Origin: Cunninghamia lanceolata
Lineage: Eukaryota; Streptophyta; Pinopsida; Cupressales; Cupressaceae
DNA length: 64,000 nucleotides
Assembly: GCA_027924645.1 (NCBI GenBank)
Contig: BSBN01001483.1
Location: forward strand, 558,001-622,000
Direction: 5' to 3'
Shown: positions 25,254 to 35,398 of the stretch, in pieces
Layout of the letters: every line of letters begins with the position of its first letter
Numbering within the stretch: position 1 is the stretch's first letter
Notes under the pieces: model-generated
Told to the model about the DNA's origin: nothing
Database searches by the model: none
Seen by the model: only the letters and a program-made list of their open reading frames with translations
Program-made: the position numbers and the translations under genes

Positions 25254-26089
25254 TGGTACAATCATGGTAGGAGGGTTCACAGAATGAACTGTCCAAAGCA
25301 AGAGTAAACACAACGGAAACAAATCAAAGATGTCAAACAAATGTACATTCAGTCATTTAGTATACCATAGATTTCAAATATAGATTGGCCAGCATCAAGC
25401 AGACTTACAATTAGGGCTCATAAGCCTGATTACAGAATATGTGCAAGATAAAGCTTTAAAGTTCCTTTGCAAGAATTTAGACTATCAATCTTCTAAGTTG
25501 TTTTAATGATCAATGAATGCTTTCCTAGGCATCTATTACATCATTATATATCATGTCTAGATCCTAAGTTTCCTCCGCATCAGCCAAGAAAGATCACAAA
25601 CTCTAATGAAGAGTTGTAATGTGTGTACACGGATAGGTCAGACCAATATGAATAGAATTCCTCCGCAAATGAAAGGAATGATGTGCAGATCTCCAGGAAG
25701 GTCAGCCACAAACCAAAAAACATTAAATGATGTGTCCTTAAGATTCAAAGGTCATGAAATGCTCCATAGGTCTTCTCCTTTAGCTAATTATCTAAGATTA
25801 TCTGGATGCTCTATTCTGAGAAAATAGTTGATCTTCTGATAGTGATATCTTTCTGGTAACTAATCCAAATGCTTTGAGAATTAGATATGATGAAGATGAG
25901 TGAATCTAGATGCTAAGTCTAGCTCCACAAGGTTTGAGATGCAACTACGGCAGAATGCAGACCAAAATATAGAAACTGCTACTAACTAAACTACCTGAAC
26001 TAATCTAGAAAATGAAAAGAAACAAACTAAAATGCAAATGTTTTTGGTTGATGCAAGATTTCTCTTGAACCAGGGATGCTCCTGCATCA
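25254..26089 (-). mobile_element. 5' LTR of the Ty3/gypsy chromovirus
   Basis: 836 bp, partner of 12304-13162. The outer end ...CCTGCATCA is directly followed by the TAAAC duplication at 26090-26094. The minus-strand LTR begins TGATGCAGG, like the plus-strand LTR at 33254, so the two belong to related families. Confidence 0.88.
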
Positions 26090-26094
26090 TAAAC
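26090..26094. repeat. Target site duplication TAAAC (right) of the gypsy element
   Basis: Matches 12299-12303. Confidence 0.85.
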
Positions 26095-26548
26095 ATTTTT
26101 CTCATTCTTTTTATTCTATTCTTAAAAACATTTCTTATGTTTTTCATGATGTATTTGTTTTAAAAACATTTTTTTTTGTGGTTTAGAGTTTGGACTACTC
26201 AAATTGTAAAATTGTCAAAAACATACTCACTGGGAAACATAGGTGTAGGAACAGTATGCAATTCCTTAACTAAACACATCTCTCCTGATGGAAATATATA
26301 TAATGTCATACCTTTATGCATGGAACACTATACATTGGTTTGAAAATGGTGGGTCTATCCCTGTATGTCTACTATATGTACTTTTCAATCTTCTATTGAC
26401 TATTATAAAGAAGAGTTTGTGTTAGAGACTCATATTCAATAGAGAAAAAAACTCATAAAGAATAACAAAAAGAATAGAAATAACAACCAAGAAGGAAATA
26501 TCCTATGCTGGAAATTGATCTTGCATAAAAAATTTCTTTTGGTTGTAG
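26095..26548. other. Spacer between gypsy element and proteasome fragment
   Basis: T-rich non-coding sequence. No gene or repeat recognised. Before the gypsy insertion it was contiguous with the PPR-fragment region ending at 12298. Confidence 0.6.
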
Positions 26549-26614
26549 ACAACCATTATTAGAGTAACCTATAATGGAGGGGTAGTTCTTGGTGTAGATT
26601 CTCAAACTAATACG
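26549..26614 (+). pseudogene. 20S proteasome beta-1 subunit exon fragment
   Basis: Twenty-two codons read [19 protein letters not shown] then TNT. This is the mature N-terminus of plant proteasome beta-1 (PBA1), whose first Thr is the catalytic nucleophile exposed after propeptide cleavage. The family consensus is [22 protein letters not shown]. The fragment is directly preceded by GGTTGTAG, a splice-acceptor-like sequence. It is followed by GATAAG, where an exon end with GTAAG would fit. No other exon is visible nearby, so I take it as a relic or captured exon. Confidence 0.7.
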
Positions 26615-26856
26615 GATAAGTTTTTCATTAATTTAATTGTTAATTTTCTTAAAGGTATAGCATGGGATCAAAATTTTCAAGATATTAAAAATGGATGTTC
26701 AGAAACAATACAGGATTTCACTTGGATTATTCTTTGTGAAGTGTTTTATAATTTTATTTTATTTTTATTGATAGAAAAATTGCATTGACTTTTACAGACA
26801 ACTGGAGATAGATATCACTACATTATCTAGTACCATAGATCAAGAGTAGAAGGCTC

Positions 26857-26982
26857 TTAGAAGTTCTGATCAGTAATGTAGTCAGCAAGTATCTCCACAA
26901 TCATATTGCATTCACCCGAAGTTAGTGGATCATCATAAATGCCAAATACCAGGGCACAGTTTCTTTTCTTGATGGTCACTCC
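26857..26982 (-). pseudogene. Profilin C-terminal exon fragment
   Basis: Forty-one codons plus TAA on the minus strand read GVTIKK, then [17 protein letters not shown], then [15 protein letters not shown]. Plant profilins, actin-binding proteins of about 131 residues, end with the same pattern ([29 protein letters not shown]). The usual RLGDYL is ILADYI here. A TGA occurs one codon upstream of the recognisable region and no other profilin exon is found, so this is a fragment of the last exon. It is only 242 bp from the proteasome fragment, on the opposite strand. Confidence 0.75.
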
Positions 26983-27369
26983 TCAAGCTCCCCACTAATT
27001 GTGAAAATAGATCAGGTCATAGCTTTCAATTTAATGAGAGAGCAAATGGGAAGGACATGAAAGAGGACATATAAATTTTCATGTTTTATGGATGCTAGAC
27101 AATCTCTAAATTATTAAACCTAAATTAACTTAAGGAAATGATGTGGCAGCTCTAACTTCTATAAATATGTTGCGATGGAAATATTAAAGGTACAAAAAAT
27201 ATGCCTAAGCTACAATTCATATATTGTTTGTTAAATATTACAATCCAACATTATTAAATAAATGAGATGAGATTATGACATGATTTTTAACCGGCGTGAG
27301 AACAACCGGTGAGTTTAGAAAATTTTCCAGCTAACATCCCTCTACTAGATGCAATAAATATTGTTCATT
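26983..27369. other. Spacer before the solo LTR
   Basis: Non-coding AT-rich sequence. No motif recognised. Confidence 0.6.
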
Positions 27370-27374
27370 CATTC
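27370..27374. repeat. Target site duplication CATTC (left) of the solo LTR
   Basis: Identical to 32763-32767. Both abut the 6-bp inverted ends TGTTAG/CTAACA. Confidence 0.8.
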
Positions 27375-28439
27375 TGTTAGGTCTCAAAAATGCAGGTTGC
27401 CAATCCTAAGAGGATGCCAAGCTCTATGTTTAGATTGGCAACGTTTATGAACTAACTTGACGAAATCAACCTTTAAGGTTTGATGATTTCCTTCGCTTTA
27501 GGTCCTGCTACACCTAAGCGGGTAAACCTTGGAAAATTAAAGCAGATTGAATGTGAATGTGTGGACTAATTAAATCTATCTACAATGGCATAAGATGTAG
27601 GATAGATGAAATGCTTGCTAAATAGTTTTATGTCTAATGTCTAATGAGTGATTGGTAGAAATTGTATAAGCAATATCAAGGTAAAAGGTTTTAAGTATTG
27701 AGTAAAATAAGACTAGTGCCTTGTTGGGTAACAGAGTCAATTTGAAGGACCAGGACTAATGGTTTCCTAATGGTAATAATTCTAGTTGTCTGGCACAGTT
27801 TTAGTTTATAACTTGTATAAACATGCAAATAAATGACTGACAAACTCTTCTTGATAATCCAACCAAATAAAATCAGATATCTTATAATTCACCAGAAGGT
27901 ATTTTAATCCTTACTTGAAGGAACCAAATGAAATGAATGGGTGAGATTAACAGATAATATTCTATTAGAGATAGAATGGCAATCTAATTATATGGCCCTA
28001 CTTAGTAATCCAAACTTAATGCTTCCAGGCTACTGTAACTAAATCAGAAGGGTTTAATTCCTCAAATGGACACCAACCTATTTAATCACACAGATAAAGC
28101 AAATGTGTATTGATAGATTAAATATATACTTGATATATCAATCTGAATAACAAGGAAGTACAGAAATGGAGACAGCCACACAATTGAACAATTTTAACAA
28201 ACAACTGATACCAAAGCAGAACCACTGAATCAGAGAACTTCAAATTTCTTCTTCAAATAAAACATGCAACATAGTCATTTTGAAACATTGTATATAATGT
28301 ATATGAATAAATTTTTACTGATGGTGTCTTTTCAGCATCAATTGTTTGAACTTATATAGATGTTTCTATGAAGAGACATAACTCTTCAATAAGTCTTTTG
28401 GGAACTTAACAAGCATTAACAATAATTACATAAGCGTAA

Positions 28440-29759
28440 TTAGGCTCTATTCAGCCATAAATAAACTTTAGCTAGGTGATCTAAATACTCCTGATCACGG
28501 TGAGAATCAGTAAGATCAATAGCATCTCTGGTAATCACATCAAGTGTGACCATCTTTTCCAGGTGTTTGCAGGCTTCTCTAGATGCAGAAGTTTTGTCTT
28601 TGAGTGCTCCTGTGGCCTCGTGTAATATGACTTGACAATCAACAATCCATTCTTCTTTGCTCTTTACCTCTCCATTGTCTTTAAATAATCTGGGCACTCC
28701 TGTGTTTGAGGCATCAGTCCCTTCCTTAGCATTAGCTTTACGTTTGTCATAATAATTTTGGTGCTGTTTGAGCAATGCTCTTGCATCAGAGATATCTGTA
28801 CTATCAGTAGCACTTCTATTTTGTAGCTCAATCAATTTTTCTTGTATTCTCTTTTCAAGTCTTTCATGTTCTTTAACTGCTTTATGATTCTCTGAATAAT
28901 TATCCCAAAACTGGTTTAACCACTGCACCATGTTTGCATACCTACTCTGCAGTATTGTAACAAATGCATCTATCTGAATTTGTGTGGCCTGGTCAGGGGA
29001 TAATACTTGAATGCCTTGTGAGCTCTCACCTTGAGTTATTTTTTTTGTGGATTGGCCAAAAGTGCTCGTAACAGCATCCTTCAAGTAATCATTTTCTTTT
29101 GTCAATCTTTCACAATTCAATTTGTATGCATCTCTTTCTTTGATCAACATTTGAGCTTGTGCTTTATTCAATTTTGCAACATTGATGCCAATGTCTGCAA
29201 TAATTATAGGGTCAGTTTCCCCTACTTTGAAAGTCATAGCATGGCCAAAAGTCTTTTCAGTATCTATGATGGCCGTCTTCTTATGGGGAGGGTATAATGC
29301 CCATATCATCAAGGAATTTTCATCATTATTGTATCTTGTTCCCATATATACTTCATTAACTCCTTCTGGAGTAAGCTTAAACTTATCATTAGCATTATTC
29401 AGAAAACTATCAAAAACCAAAGCAGAATTTAAATCCAGACCAGGAAAAATCATAACCCCTGCATCCTTGAGCAACTGTCTACCCTTTCTAGGTGTCATGT
29501 CTTGCATTTCTTTATCTACTGTTTCTTTTAGCATATCTAATAATTGTTTTTCATTATCAGCAAAAACATCATCTACTGACTCTCTGATCTCTTTCCCTTT
29601 GTATTTATACAAGAATGATTTAAATTCTTTTGACTGAATAAATTTATCATCTGAAATGAAAGAATCATAGGCTGTTTGGCATGGATCCTCATCAGCAGAC
29701 CCCTCCTCATCATGTAGCACAACTGGAGGCTGATATTGTTGCATTTTCCTTTTGGACAT
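28440..29759 (-). CDS. LTR-resident ORF, C-terminal part (coiled coil)
   Basis: 439 codons from an ATG (29757-29759), in the same frame as the 550-codon segment upstream; only one TAG (29784-29786) separates them, so it is best read as the second half of one protein of about 997 residues. It has charged heptad-rich stretches, for example LIKERDAYKLNCERLTKEND and HERLEKRIQEKLIELQNRS, predicting coiled coils, and no membrane segment. No enzymatic motif is visible. The C-terminal coiled-coil design parallels that of the giant-element LTR protein. Confidence 0.7.
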   Translation of the reverse strand: MSKRKMQQYQPPVVLHDEEGSADEDPCQTAYDSFISDDKFIQSKEFKSFLYKYKGKEIRESVDDVFADNEKQLLDMLKETVDKEMQDMTPRKGRQLLKDAGVMIFPGLDLNSALVFDSFLNNANDKFKLTPEGVNEVYMGTRYNNDENSLMIWALYPPHKKTAIIDTEKTFGHAMTFKVGETDPIIIADIGINVAKLNKAQAQMLIKERDAYKLNCERLTKENDYLKDAVTSTFGQSTKKITQGESSQGIQVLSPDQATQIQIDAFVTILQSRYANMVQWLNQFWDNYSENHKAVKEHERLEKRIQEKLIELQNRSATDSTDISDARALLKQHQNYYDKRKANAKEGTDASNTGVPRLFKDNGEVKSKEEWIVDCQVILHEATGALKDKTSASREACKHLEKMVTLDVITRDAIDLTDSHRDQEYLDHLAKVYLWLNRA

Positions 29760-29783
29760 TTCTATTGTTTTATCTTGTGGCTG

Positions 29784-31430
29784 CTATTGTTCTATCAGTT
29801 CTTCATCTTCAGAGGATACCACTTCAATCTCTACTAACTGCTTTTTCTTTTCACTTAAATCCCTATTATATTTTTCTACCACCAGTTCGACTTCAGCTTC
29901 TTCTAAATTTCTAATGACACCATCATGTGGATAATGTATGTGCATGTATCCACTGAGATTTTGTTTTCTTCTTGCAGAGTCAATAAAACCTTCAGGGTCA
30001 AATCCTTTCCTCGCCTCAGCAGTCATCATGTTATAATGCATTAATTTATCCAAAATGAGATTGTAACCTTCTTTTGAAACCACAGTAAAATCTCCAAAAC
30101 ATAAAGTGCTGGGCATAAATGATTGTTTGTCATGTGAACTCAAATGCATCACATTTGAACAATGCATTTGCCTGATTATTTCTAAATATGCAAGCCTGTC
30201 AGGGACAGTCTTGGGCAATATGAATGGAGCATCCTCAAAACCATAAACTCTGATCATAGTAGCATCTTCAAAGCAATACCAGTCTCCCCAATTATGAGTG
30301 ACAGTAGGGGGGCCACCAAAATCTTTTGGTCTAAGGAACCTTTTTATTTCAGTTGAAATTGAATATTCACAGGGGTGGTTAAAATACCTATACAACACTT
30401 TTACACAATGCTCTTCAAATTGAGCATAACTGGAGTGGGCATATCTACTATCCCATATTCTAGTCCACATTTGTATGGGTATCTTTTCCCCTTTCTTATC
30501 TACGACAACAACTCGAAACTCACTTGGCCATAACCCTACTTCCTGGCCGTAATATAACACCATGTGCATAAGCATTGAGTAATGCTCAAAAGAGCATGCT
30601 GGAGCACTGTTTTTTATTACAGACAGACCAGAGTCCATTCTATTAGCAATATAAGAAGCATAATCAAATTGTCTTGCATTATGACACTGAATATCAGAAG
30701 CTATGACCATTAGGGGAATAGTCATGAACTCGGGGACCTCTGAACCCAGGACTTGGCCTACAGAGAAATAGGTATATTGTATATATGGTTCAAATATGGC
30801 TACATGAAAGGGAGGACCATCATTTTCAGTTAAGGGCATCACTTCTCCTTCAACCCTGGGCCTATGAATGGGCAACCTCCATCCATTGTAGGTTGTATCC
30901 ATTCTCCAATACTCTTTATCTAGATCTTCATAAACAATAGGGACAGTGCATAAATCATCTAGATCATACACCTCACAAATAGCATTTTTCGACAGATGCA
31001 CGATTGGTTCTCCCTGTGGGTGGCAGATGGCTTTCAGGCCTGAATTGTAATGTCTGGCAAGCAATTGAAGGAGTTCCACATTCAAGAATACGTTAGGTAC
31101 AACTAGTTTGCCTAAATTCATGTGCCATGGGTTTGACACAGGAGCATTCCTAAACCTTCTATTATAGTGGAATCTGAAAAGCTCATATCCCCGAATTGGG
31201 GTCCAGATATCTCCCAAGTGTTTATGTTTATCTTCTAATTTCTCCATTTTTGCCCTGAGTTGGGCAGACCTTCTGGCCTTGGGAGTTGACCCAGGCAATT
31301 GATCAATTAAGTCTTGGTTGAGTTTTCTGTCTTTTATTTTTTCTTCAAGGGTTTGATCAGTCTTTTGTTTTTTGGATTTACTAGTTTCCCCTTGTGATTT
31401 TCTACCTTTTCCCCTTCCCAGAGTATCCAT
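29784..31430 (-). CDS. LTR-resident ORF, N-terminal part
   Basis: The first ATG is 31428-31430 (MDTLGRGKGRKS); the open frame extends two codons further upstream without an ATG. The first 45 residues are basic (GKGRK, KSKKQK), a plausible nuclear localisation signal. A globular region of about 400 residues follows. Residues about 390-430 read MIRVYGFEDAPFILP...LAYLEIIRQM, which aligns with IRVEGFEGHPLMLP...VVLMEFIRQ in the giant-element LTR protein. It ends EELIEQ then TAG where the next residues are Gln-rich, consistent with CAG to TAG. Function unknown. Confidence 0.75.
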   Translation of the reverse strand: MDTLGRGKGRKSQGETSKSKKQKTDQTLEEKIKDRKLNQDLIDQLPGSTPKARRSAQLRAKMEKLEDKHKHLGDIWTPIRGYELFRFHYNRRFRNAPVSNPWHMNLGKLVVPNVFLNVELLQLLARHYNSGLKAICHPQGEPIVHLSKNAICEVYDLDDLCTVPIVYEDLDKEYWRMDTTYNGWRLPIHRPRVEGEVMPLTENDGPPFHVAIFEPYIQYTYFSVGQVLGSEVPEFMTIPLMVIASDIQCHNARQFDYASYIANRMDSGLSVIKNSAPACSFEHYSMLMHMVLYYGQEVGLWPSEFRVVVVDKKGEKIPIQMWTRIWDSRYAHSSYAQFEEHCVKVLYRYFNHPCEYSISTEIKRFLRPKDFGGPPTVTHNWGDWYCFEDATMIRVYGFEDAPFILPKTVPDRLAYLEIIRQMHCSNVMHLSSHDKQSFMPSTLCFGDFTVVSKEGYNLILDKLMHYNMMTAEARKGFDPEGFIDSARRKQNLSGYMHIHYPHDGVIRNLEEAEVELVVEKYNRDLSEKKKQLVEIEVVSSEDEELIEQ

Positions 31431-31859
31431 ATTCAAATTTTGGTAGAAAATTCAAACACAGGCTATACACAATGGTTCGTATGTAAGTACCTGTTGTTCT
31501 GTGGCTGTGGTTGAAATCCTCTATTTTGTGCCTCAAGAATTCCTCTGTATTCCTTCTCAGACAACTCGTTTAGTTATAATGATCTTAAACGATTTCATCA
31601 CCGTATGCATTTAATTGTCTGATCAATGCAATGTCGTTCATCGCTATGAAGTGTCACATCGCCATAACTCCTATCATCAGCATGATTTTTAAAATGTCTG
31701 GGCGACCTTAATATCTCTTCATGGCGTGAACAATCAATTGGCGTGACCCCTTAATTGTATTCCCGACGCTATGTTATGTCATATCTTAAGTGGGTACGAC
31801 CATCGGCATGACTTCCTTCATTGCCATGTGTTTTCGATTTCTCTGCGATAGAGTGAGTC

Positions 31860-32600
31860 CTACCGATATGATTTGTTTATCGGGGTGATCAATACTATCG
31901 GGATAACATAATTATGTTCCCCCGATCTTTGTTGTCTCATCGATAGTCATCTTTACTTTGGATCGGGATGACTTTATTATTGTCTCGCTGCTAGAGTACC
32001 AACAGGTATGAATTTTATTCTTATCAGAATGACATATACTATCGGGATAGCTTTCTAAAGATAACCCGATCCGAATCATCTCCCCGATGGCCCTTTCATA
32101 TTCTTTATCGGACAGAGTGTATTAAAGTGTCACCGACACCTTTTGATCGTCGTGACTTGTGAATCGGTAAGACTTAATTCCTTTGTCCTGATATGTCGAG
32201 TTATCCCGATAGATATGTGTATCGCTATGAGTCTCGCTGAAAGCTCTCTTATCGCCAAGACTTTGAGTATCAGAAACTTCTTTGTGTCTTATCCCGATAG
32301 TTTACTTCTTGCCGATAGCTATTTGCTTTGCTGCTCCCACAGGATATTCGGTGAAACTCTTGCCGAAATACTTTATCGGTATTATATATACCGTCAGGGC
32401 AACTTTTAAAAGGTCATCCGATAGTTATCTGTCATACCGATCCGTATGACCACTTGCTTCTCTTGCCGATGTAAGGTCATCGGTATTACTTATTCCATCG
32501 GTGACTTCCATAGATCTCTCTCCGATCTGCCTTCTCACACCGATGGTTATTTTCAAATGATTCCTTATGTATCGGTGTAAACAAAACAACATTTTGCCGA
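31860..32600. promoter_or_regulatory. CCGAT/ATCGG motif cluster upstream of the LTR gene
   Basis: Roughly 25 copies of CCGAT or ATCGG variants (TATCGGGATG, CCCGATAG, CACCGATGG and others) lie in about 740 bp, in both orientations, in a window where CpG is otherwise scarce. The cluster lies upstream of the ORF start on the minus strand, in the position of U3, so it probably holds transcription-factor sites. Small frames inside it are chance. Confidence 0.55.
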
Positions 32601-32727
32601 TGAATTGACTTTGAAGAAATTTGGCACCGCTCATCTATAGACACCTTGTAAGATATATTAAATTTTTATTATGGTCTTTTGGGATGTTTTTTTTTTTAGG
32701 ATTTGTTCAAATATGATGGAGTGAAAA

Positions 32728-32756
32728 GATAGTAAAAATTTCAAATTTTTACTATC
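32728..32756. repeat. Perfect inverted repeat near the LTR terminus
   Basis: Two 14-bp arms (GATAGTAAAAATTT and its exact complement) with a single C between, ending 6 bp from the LTR end. It can form a hairpin or cruciform at the outer U3 edge. Confidence 0.9.
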
Positions 32757-32762
32757 CTAACA

Positions 32763-32767
32763 CATTC
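32763..32767. repeat. Target site duplication CATTC (right) of the solo LTR
   Basis: Matches 27370-27374. Confidence 0.8.
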
Positions 32768-33253
32768 AATGCTCTGCTAGAAATCAAAATATTAGAGTTC
32801 AAATCATCGAAAAGAAAACATGGTGAAATAAAATAGGCAAAAATAAATGAACATCCATGATCGGTTTCATCATCTTGCATCATGTATTGGACATTTTCCG
32901 TCATTGATAGCACATGCCAAGCTGGTTCACCTCACAAAGGGAACCCCTTCAACATAATTAATATTATTTCATTCAAGTCTAAAAAATAAATAGTTATTTT
33001 TATTTTTCTATGTATATTTTTAATGTAATTCATTTAGTTGAATGATTGTCATAAATTGTAAATAGCAATCTTGATAGTTGATATTTTTTGGGTTCATAAT
33101 AAATTTCATTGGATTTGAAATATTTATATATGTACATATAGAAGATTCTAGTAATATATATTAGATATATAAATAGACATGTAATCTACATAAACCTCTT
33201 ATAAATATTATGCCATGCGACCTATAGAATTATGTTGTAAATTTTATTGTAAG
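32768..33253. other. Spacer, nothing recognised
   Basis: AT-rich DNA between two LTR insertions. No motif or frame of note. Confidence 0.6.
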
Positions 33254-34035
33254 TGATGCAGGGGCATCCCAAGTTGAATGATAATCTTGCATCAACAAAA
33301 TATATTTATTTCCTTCCATTTCAGTCAGTTTCAATCTCAGTATAATTCACCGCATGATCACATCATAGTTCGTGGTGCTGGATCATAACTCTACAGTATC
33401 TCACACACATGATATCCAGATTTCAGGAGGTTTGCATGTGTCTACAGAAAGTTATCATCATTAGAAGCATCGAAAGGATTCATAGTTTAGAACAATCAAC
33501 ACTTAGTTCAACATACTAAGTTTGTGACACCTTCTCATGAATTGCAACACTCAATTAAATATTTCACAAGGCAGTATAGGACCAAAGGTATCTTCAATTA
33601 GAACCATAATGTGTTTCTTCAATACTTGAAGCTTCATCATCGAATTTAGGCCGACCAACATGCTTCACAAAGCATCAAGATTTGGAACCTCTTGTGGCCA
33701 ACACAAATCATTCCTTGAATATGGAACTACTATATAAAAACCTATTAGATCCATTTGAATTCAATTAGATAGTTAGCAAGAAGGATATTCATAAAGTCAG
33801 TTTTGATAGGAAGTTAGATAGTAGGATAGTTTGATGCACTCAATTGCCATATCTTTGCATATCAGTTTGTATTGAGCATGCAGCAGACTAGTGGGCCATA
33901 TTGTAATCTTTTGTGATATTGAAACAATGATATTCTAGTTTAATTATTTTTTCATTGTTTTTATTCCACTATGTTGGCTCTCAGCTACATGGTCGAACAA
34001 TCCTTCCTCTAGACTCTCCATCATTGCCTGCATCA
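33254..34035 (+). mobile_element. Plus-strand gypsy 5' LTR related to the chromovirus LTRs
   Basis: 782 bp with 9-bp perfect inverted ends (TGATGCAGG...CCTGCATCA), followed after AG by an iMet-type PBS. Its start (TGATGCAGGGGCATCCC...ATCTTGCATCAAC) resembles the minus-strand start of the LTRs at 12304 and 25254, so it is a relative in the opposite orientation. No second LTR is seen to the right, so the copy is truncated. Confidence 0.8.
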
Positions 34036-34037
34036 AG

Positions 34038-34049
34038 TGGTATTAGAGA
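34038..34049 (+). other. Primer-binding site, degenerate
   Basis: TGGTATTAGAGA, two changes from the initiator tRNA-Met PBS, 2 bp after the LTR end. Confidence 0.75.
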
Positions 34050-35398
34050 AAGTTTTTGAATCCATTAGGAGAGAAGGCATTCTGATAGATCTAAGGGTGA
34101 ACAAATCACCGAATTAAGGCAACTTTCAAGCCTTTGTAAATAGGGCATCAATTGTGACGTAGTTGTAATCATGTAGATAGATCATGGTGAGGATTCTTTC
34201 ACAACAAATACCTCAACCCCATCTGATGGTTGATATCCGAAAGCAAAGATGAATGACCAATATGGTTGAAGAGTTTTCGAATGAACTTTGAAAGTATCCC
34301 CACCCCATCTGATAGTTGATATTTAATCATGTACACTTTTTAGGAATAAACTTTGAAATCATGGCTCACATGTCACAATCATGCATTGATTCGAAATTGG
34401 AATTTCTGGGCTTTTCACAGTTGCATGTCACAAATATATGTTGACATATGATTTAAATTTGTATGGTCAAGATATTTTTTATTAATAATAGTGGTTCATT
34501 GCATCAAAATCAACATTTATATTATTTGCATGCTTGCCTATTGCTTCCTGTCATTTCATGACTATAAAGGCAATCTTTCAATGGGGGTGAACTAGGAGAA
34601 CTTGATCCTAACAATTGGAGAATCTAGTAAATCAAAGAGTAGAAGTATGTAGTGGACCAATCATATTCACATGTTCTAAATCAGATCTACACAACATGGA
34701 ATTGATCCCCATGCACAAAATCAACCTTTATAGATTTTCAAGTTTGCACAAAATCCAAGGATGATCATTACAAGATCCTAGAGTATGGCAAACTAATTCA
34801 TCAAGATATCAACATTCATATTCTCTCCTAGTCAAGAGATGAGTACACTCTTTACAATCAATTTCATAAAATAATAATTTTTTACATGCCTTATCATTCC
34901 CAATTGTCATTGATTTAACATTAAGTTTAATTTGTGTCTAATAGTATACATTTATTTAAGTAACCTAGGGTAACCCTAAAGAAATATTATTTTCCTTTAC
35001 ACTTTTAATTAGTAGTAATAATAGTCAACACCAAGAACTTTGAAGTCACAAATAATAGTGCTATAGTTTTAAAATACATTTAATTACTAATGGGACATGC
35101 TCAAATATGGGTACTTTCCCTTTAAGTAGCCTTGTGAGAGCATCAAGATTTCTTGTATAAAGAACCAAAAATAAATTATTAGCTTCAATCAGATCCACCA
35201 AATCCTTAGGAGTGGAGAAGAGGGTTTTAATATGCTAGGGATTAATAAAGGTGAGGCATGCTTGCAATATATATTTTAGCAAAGTAGAAATATGAAAAAT
35301 TTACACCTAAGACAAGTCCACTACCTTTGAAAATTAACATATATTTATTACACCAAAGGTGCTCCCTCAGTGAAGCAAACGACATGGGGTGGAGGATC
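34050..35398 (+). mobile_element. Decayed internal region of the truncated gypsy copy and spacer
   Basis: Directly after the PBS this should be leader and gag, but no coding motif survives. A 20-bp motif (CCATCTGATRGTTGATAT) occurs twice, near 34218 and 34305. The point where the element ends and spacer begins cannot be seen. Confidence 0.35.

Larger units (their letters stand above)
12304..26089 (-). mobile_element. Ty3/gypsy chromovirus split by a nested copia element
   Basis: The whole insertion is bounded by TAAAC duplications. Minus-strand order is 5' LTR (right), PBS, gag with CCHC knuckle, protease, RT, RNase H, integrase, chromodomain-like end, 3' LTR (left). Without the 7.3-kb copia insert (13331-20613 plus one CAACT) it would be about 6.5 kb, normal for a plant chromovirus. 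Many stops and several frame changes show it is dead. Confidence 0.9.
27375..32762 (-). mobile_element. 5.4-kb solo LTR carrying its own gene
   Basis: Bounded by TGTTAG and CTAACA (perfect inverted ends) and CATTC duplications, with no PBS or polypurine tract outside, so it looks like a solo LTR of 5,388 bp. Its minus strand holds a reading frame of about 997 codons (28440-31430). The upstream part is a 1.3-kb region dense in CCGAT/ATCGG motifs; the downstream part is about 1 kb of non-coding DNA. The layout (long upstream control region, long ORF, tail) matches the LTRs of the 20.8-kb element at 35903-56710, although the DNA is too diverged to align by eye. Confidence 0.75.

Noticed and set aside
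29182..29637. 151-codon plus-strand frame in the solo LTR
   Set aside because: Antisense to the longer LTR ORF, and without a recognisable domain.
32425..32634. 69-codon minus-strand frame in the CCGAT array
   Set aside because: It is made of the repeated motif itself and has no protein signature.
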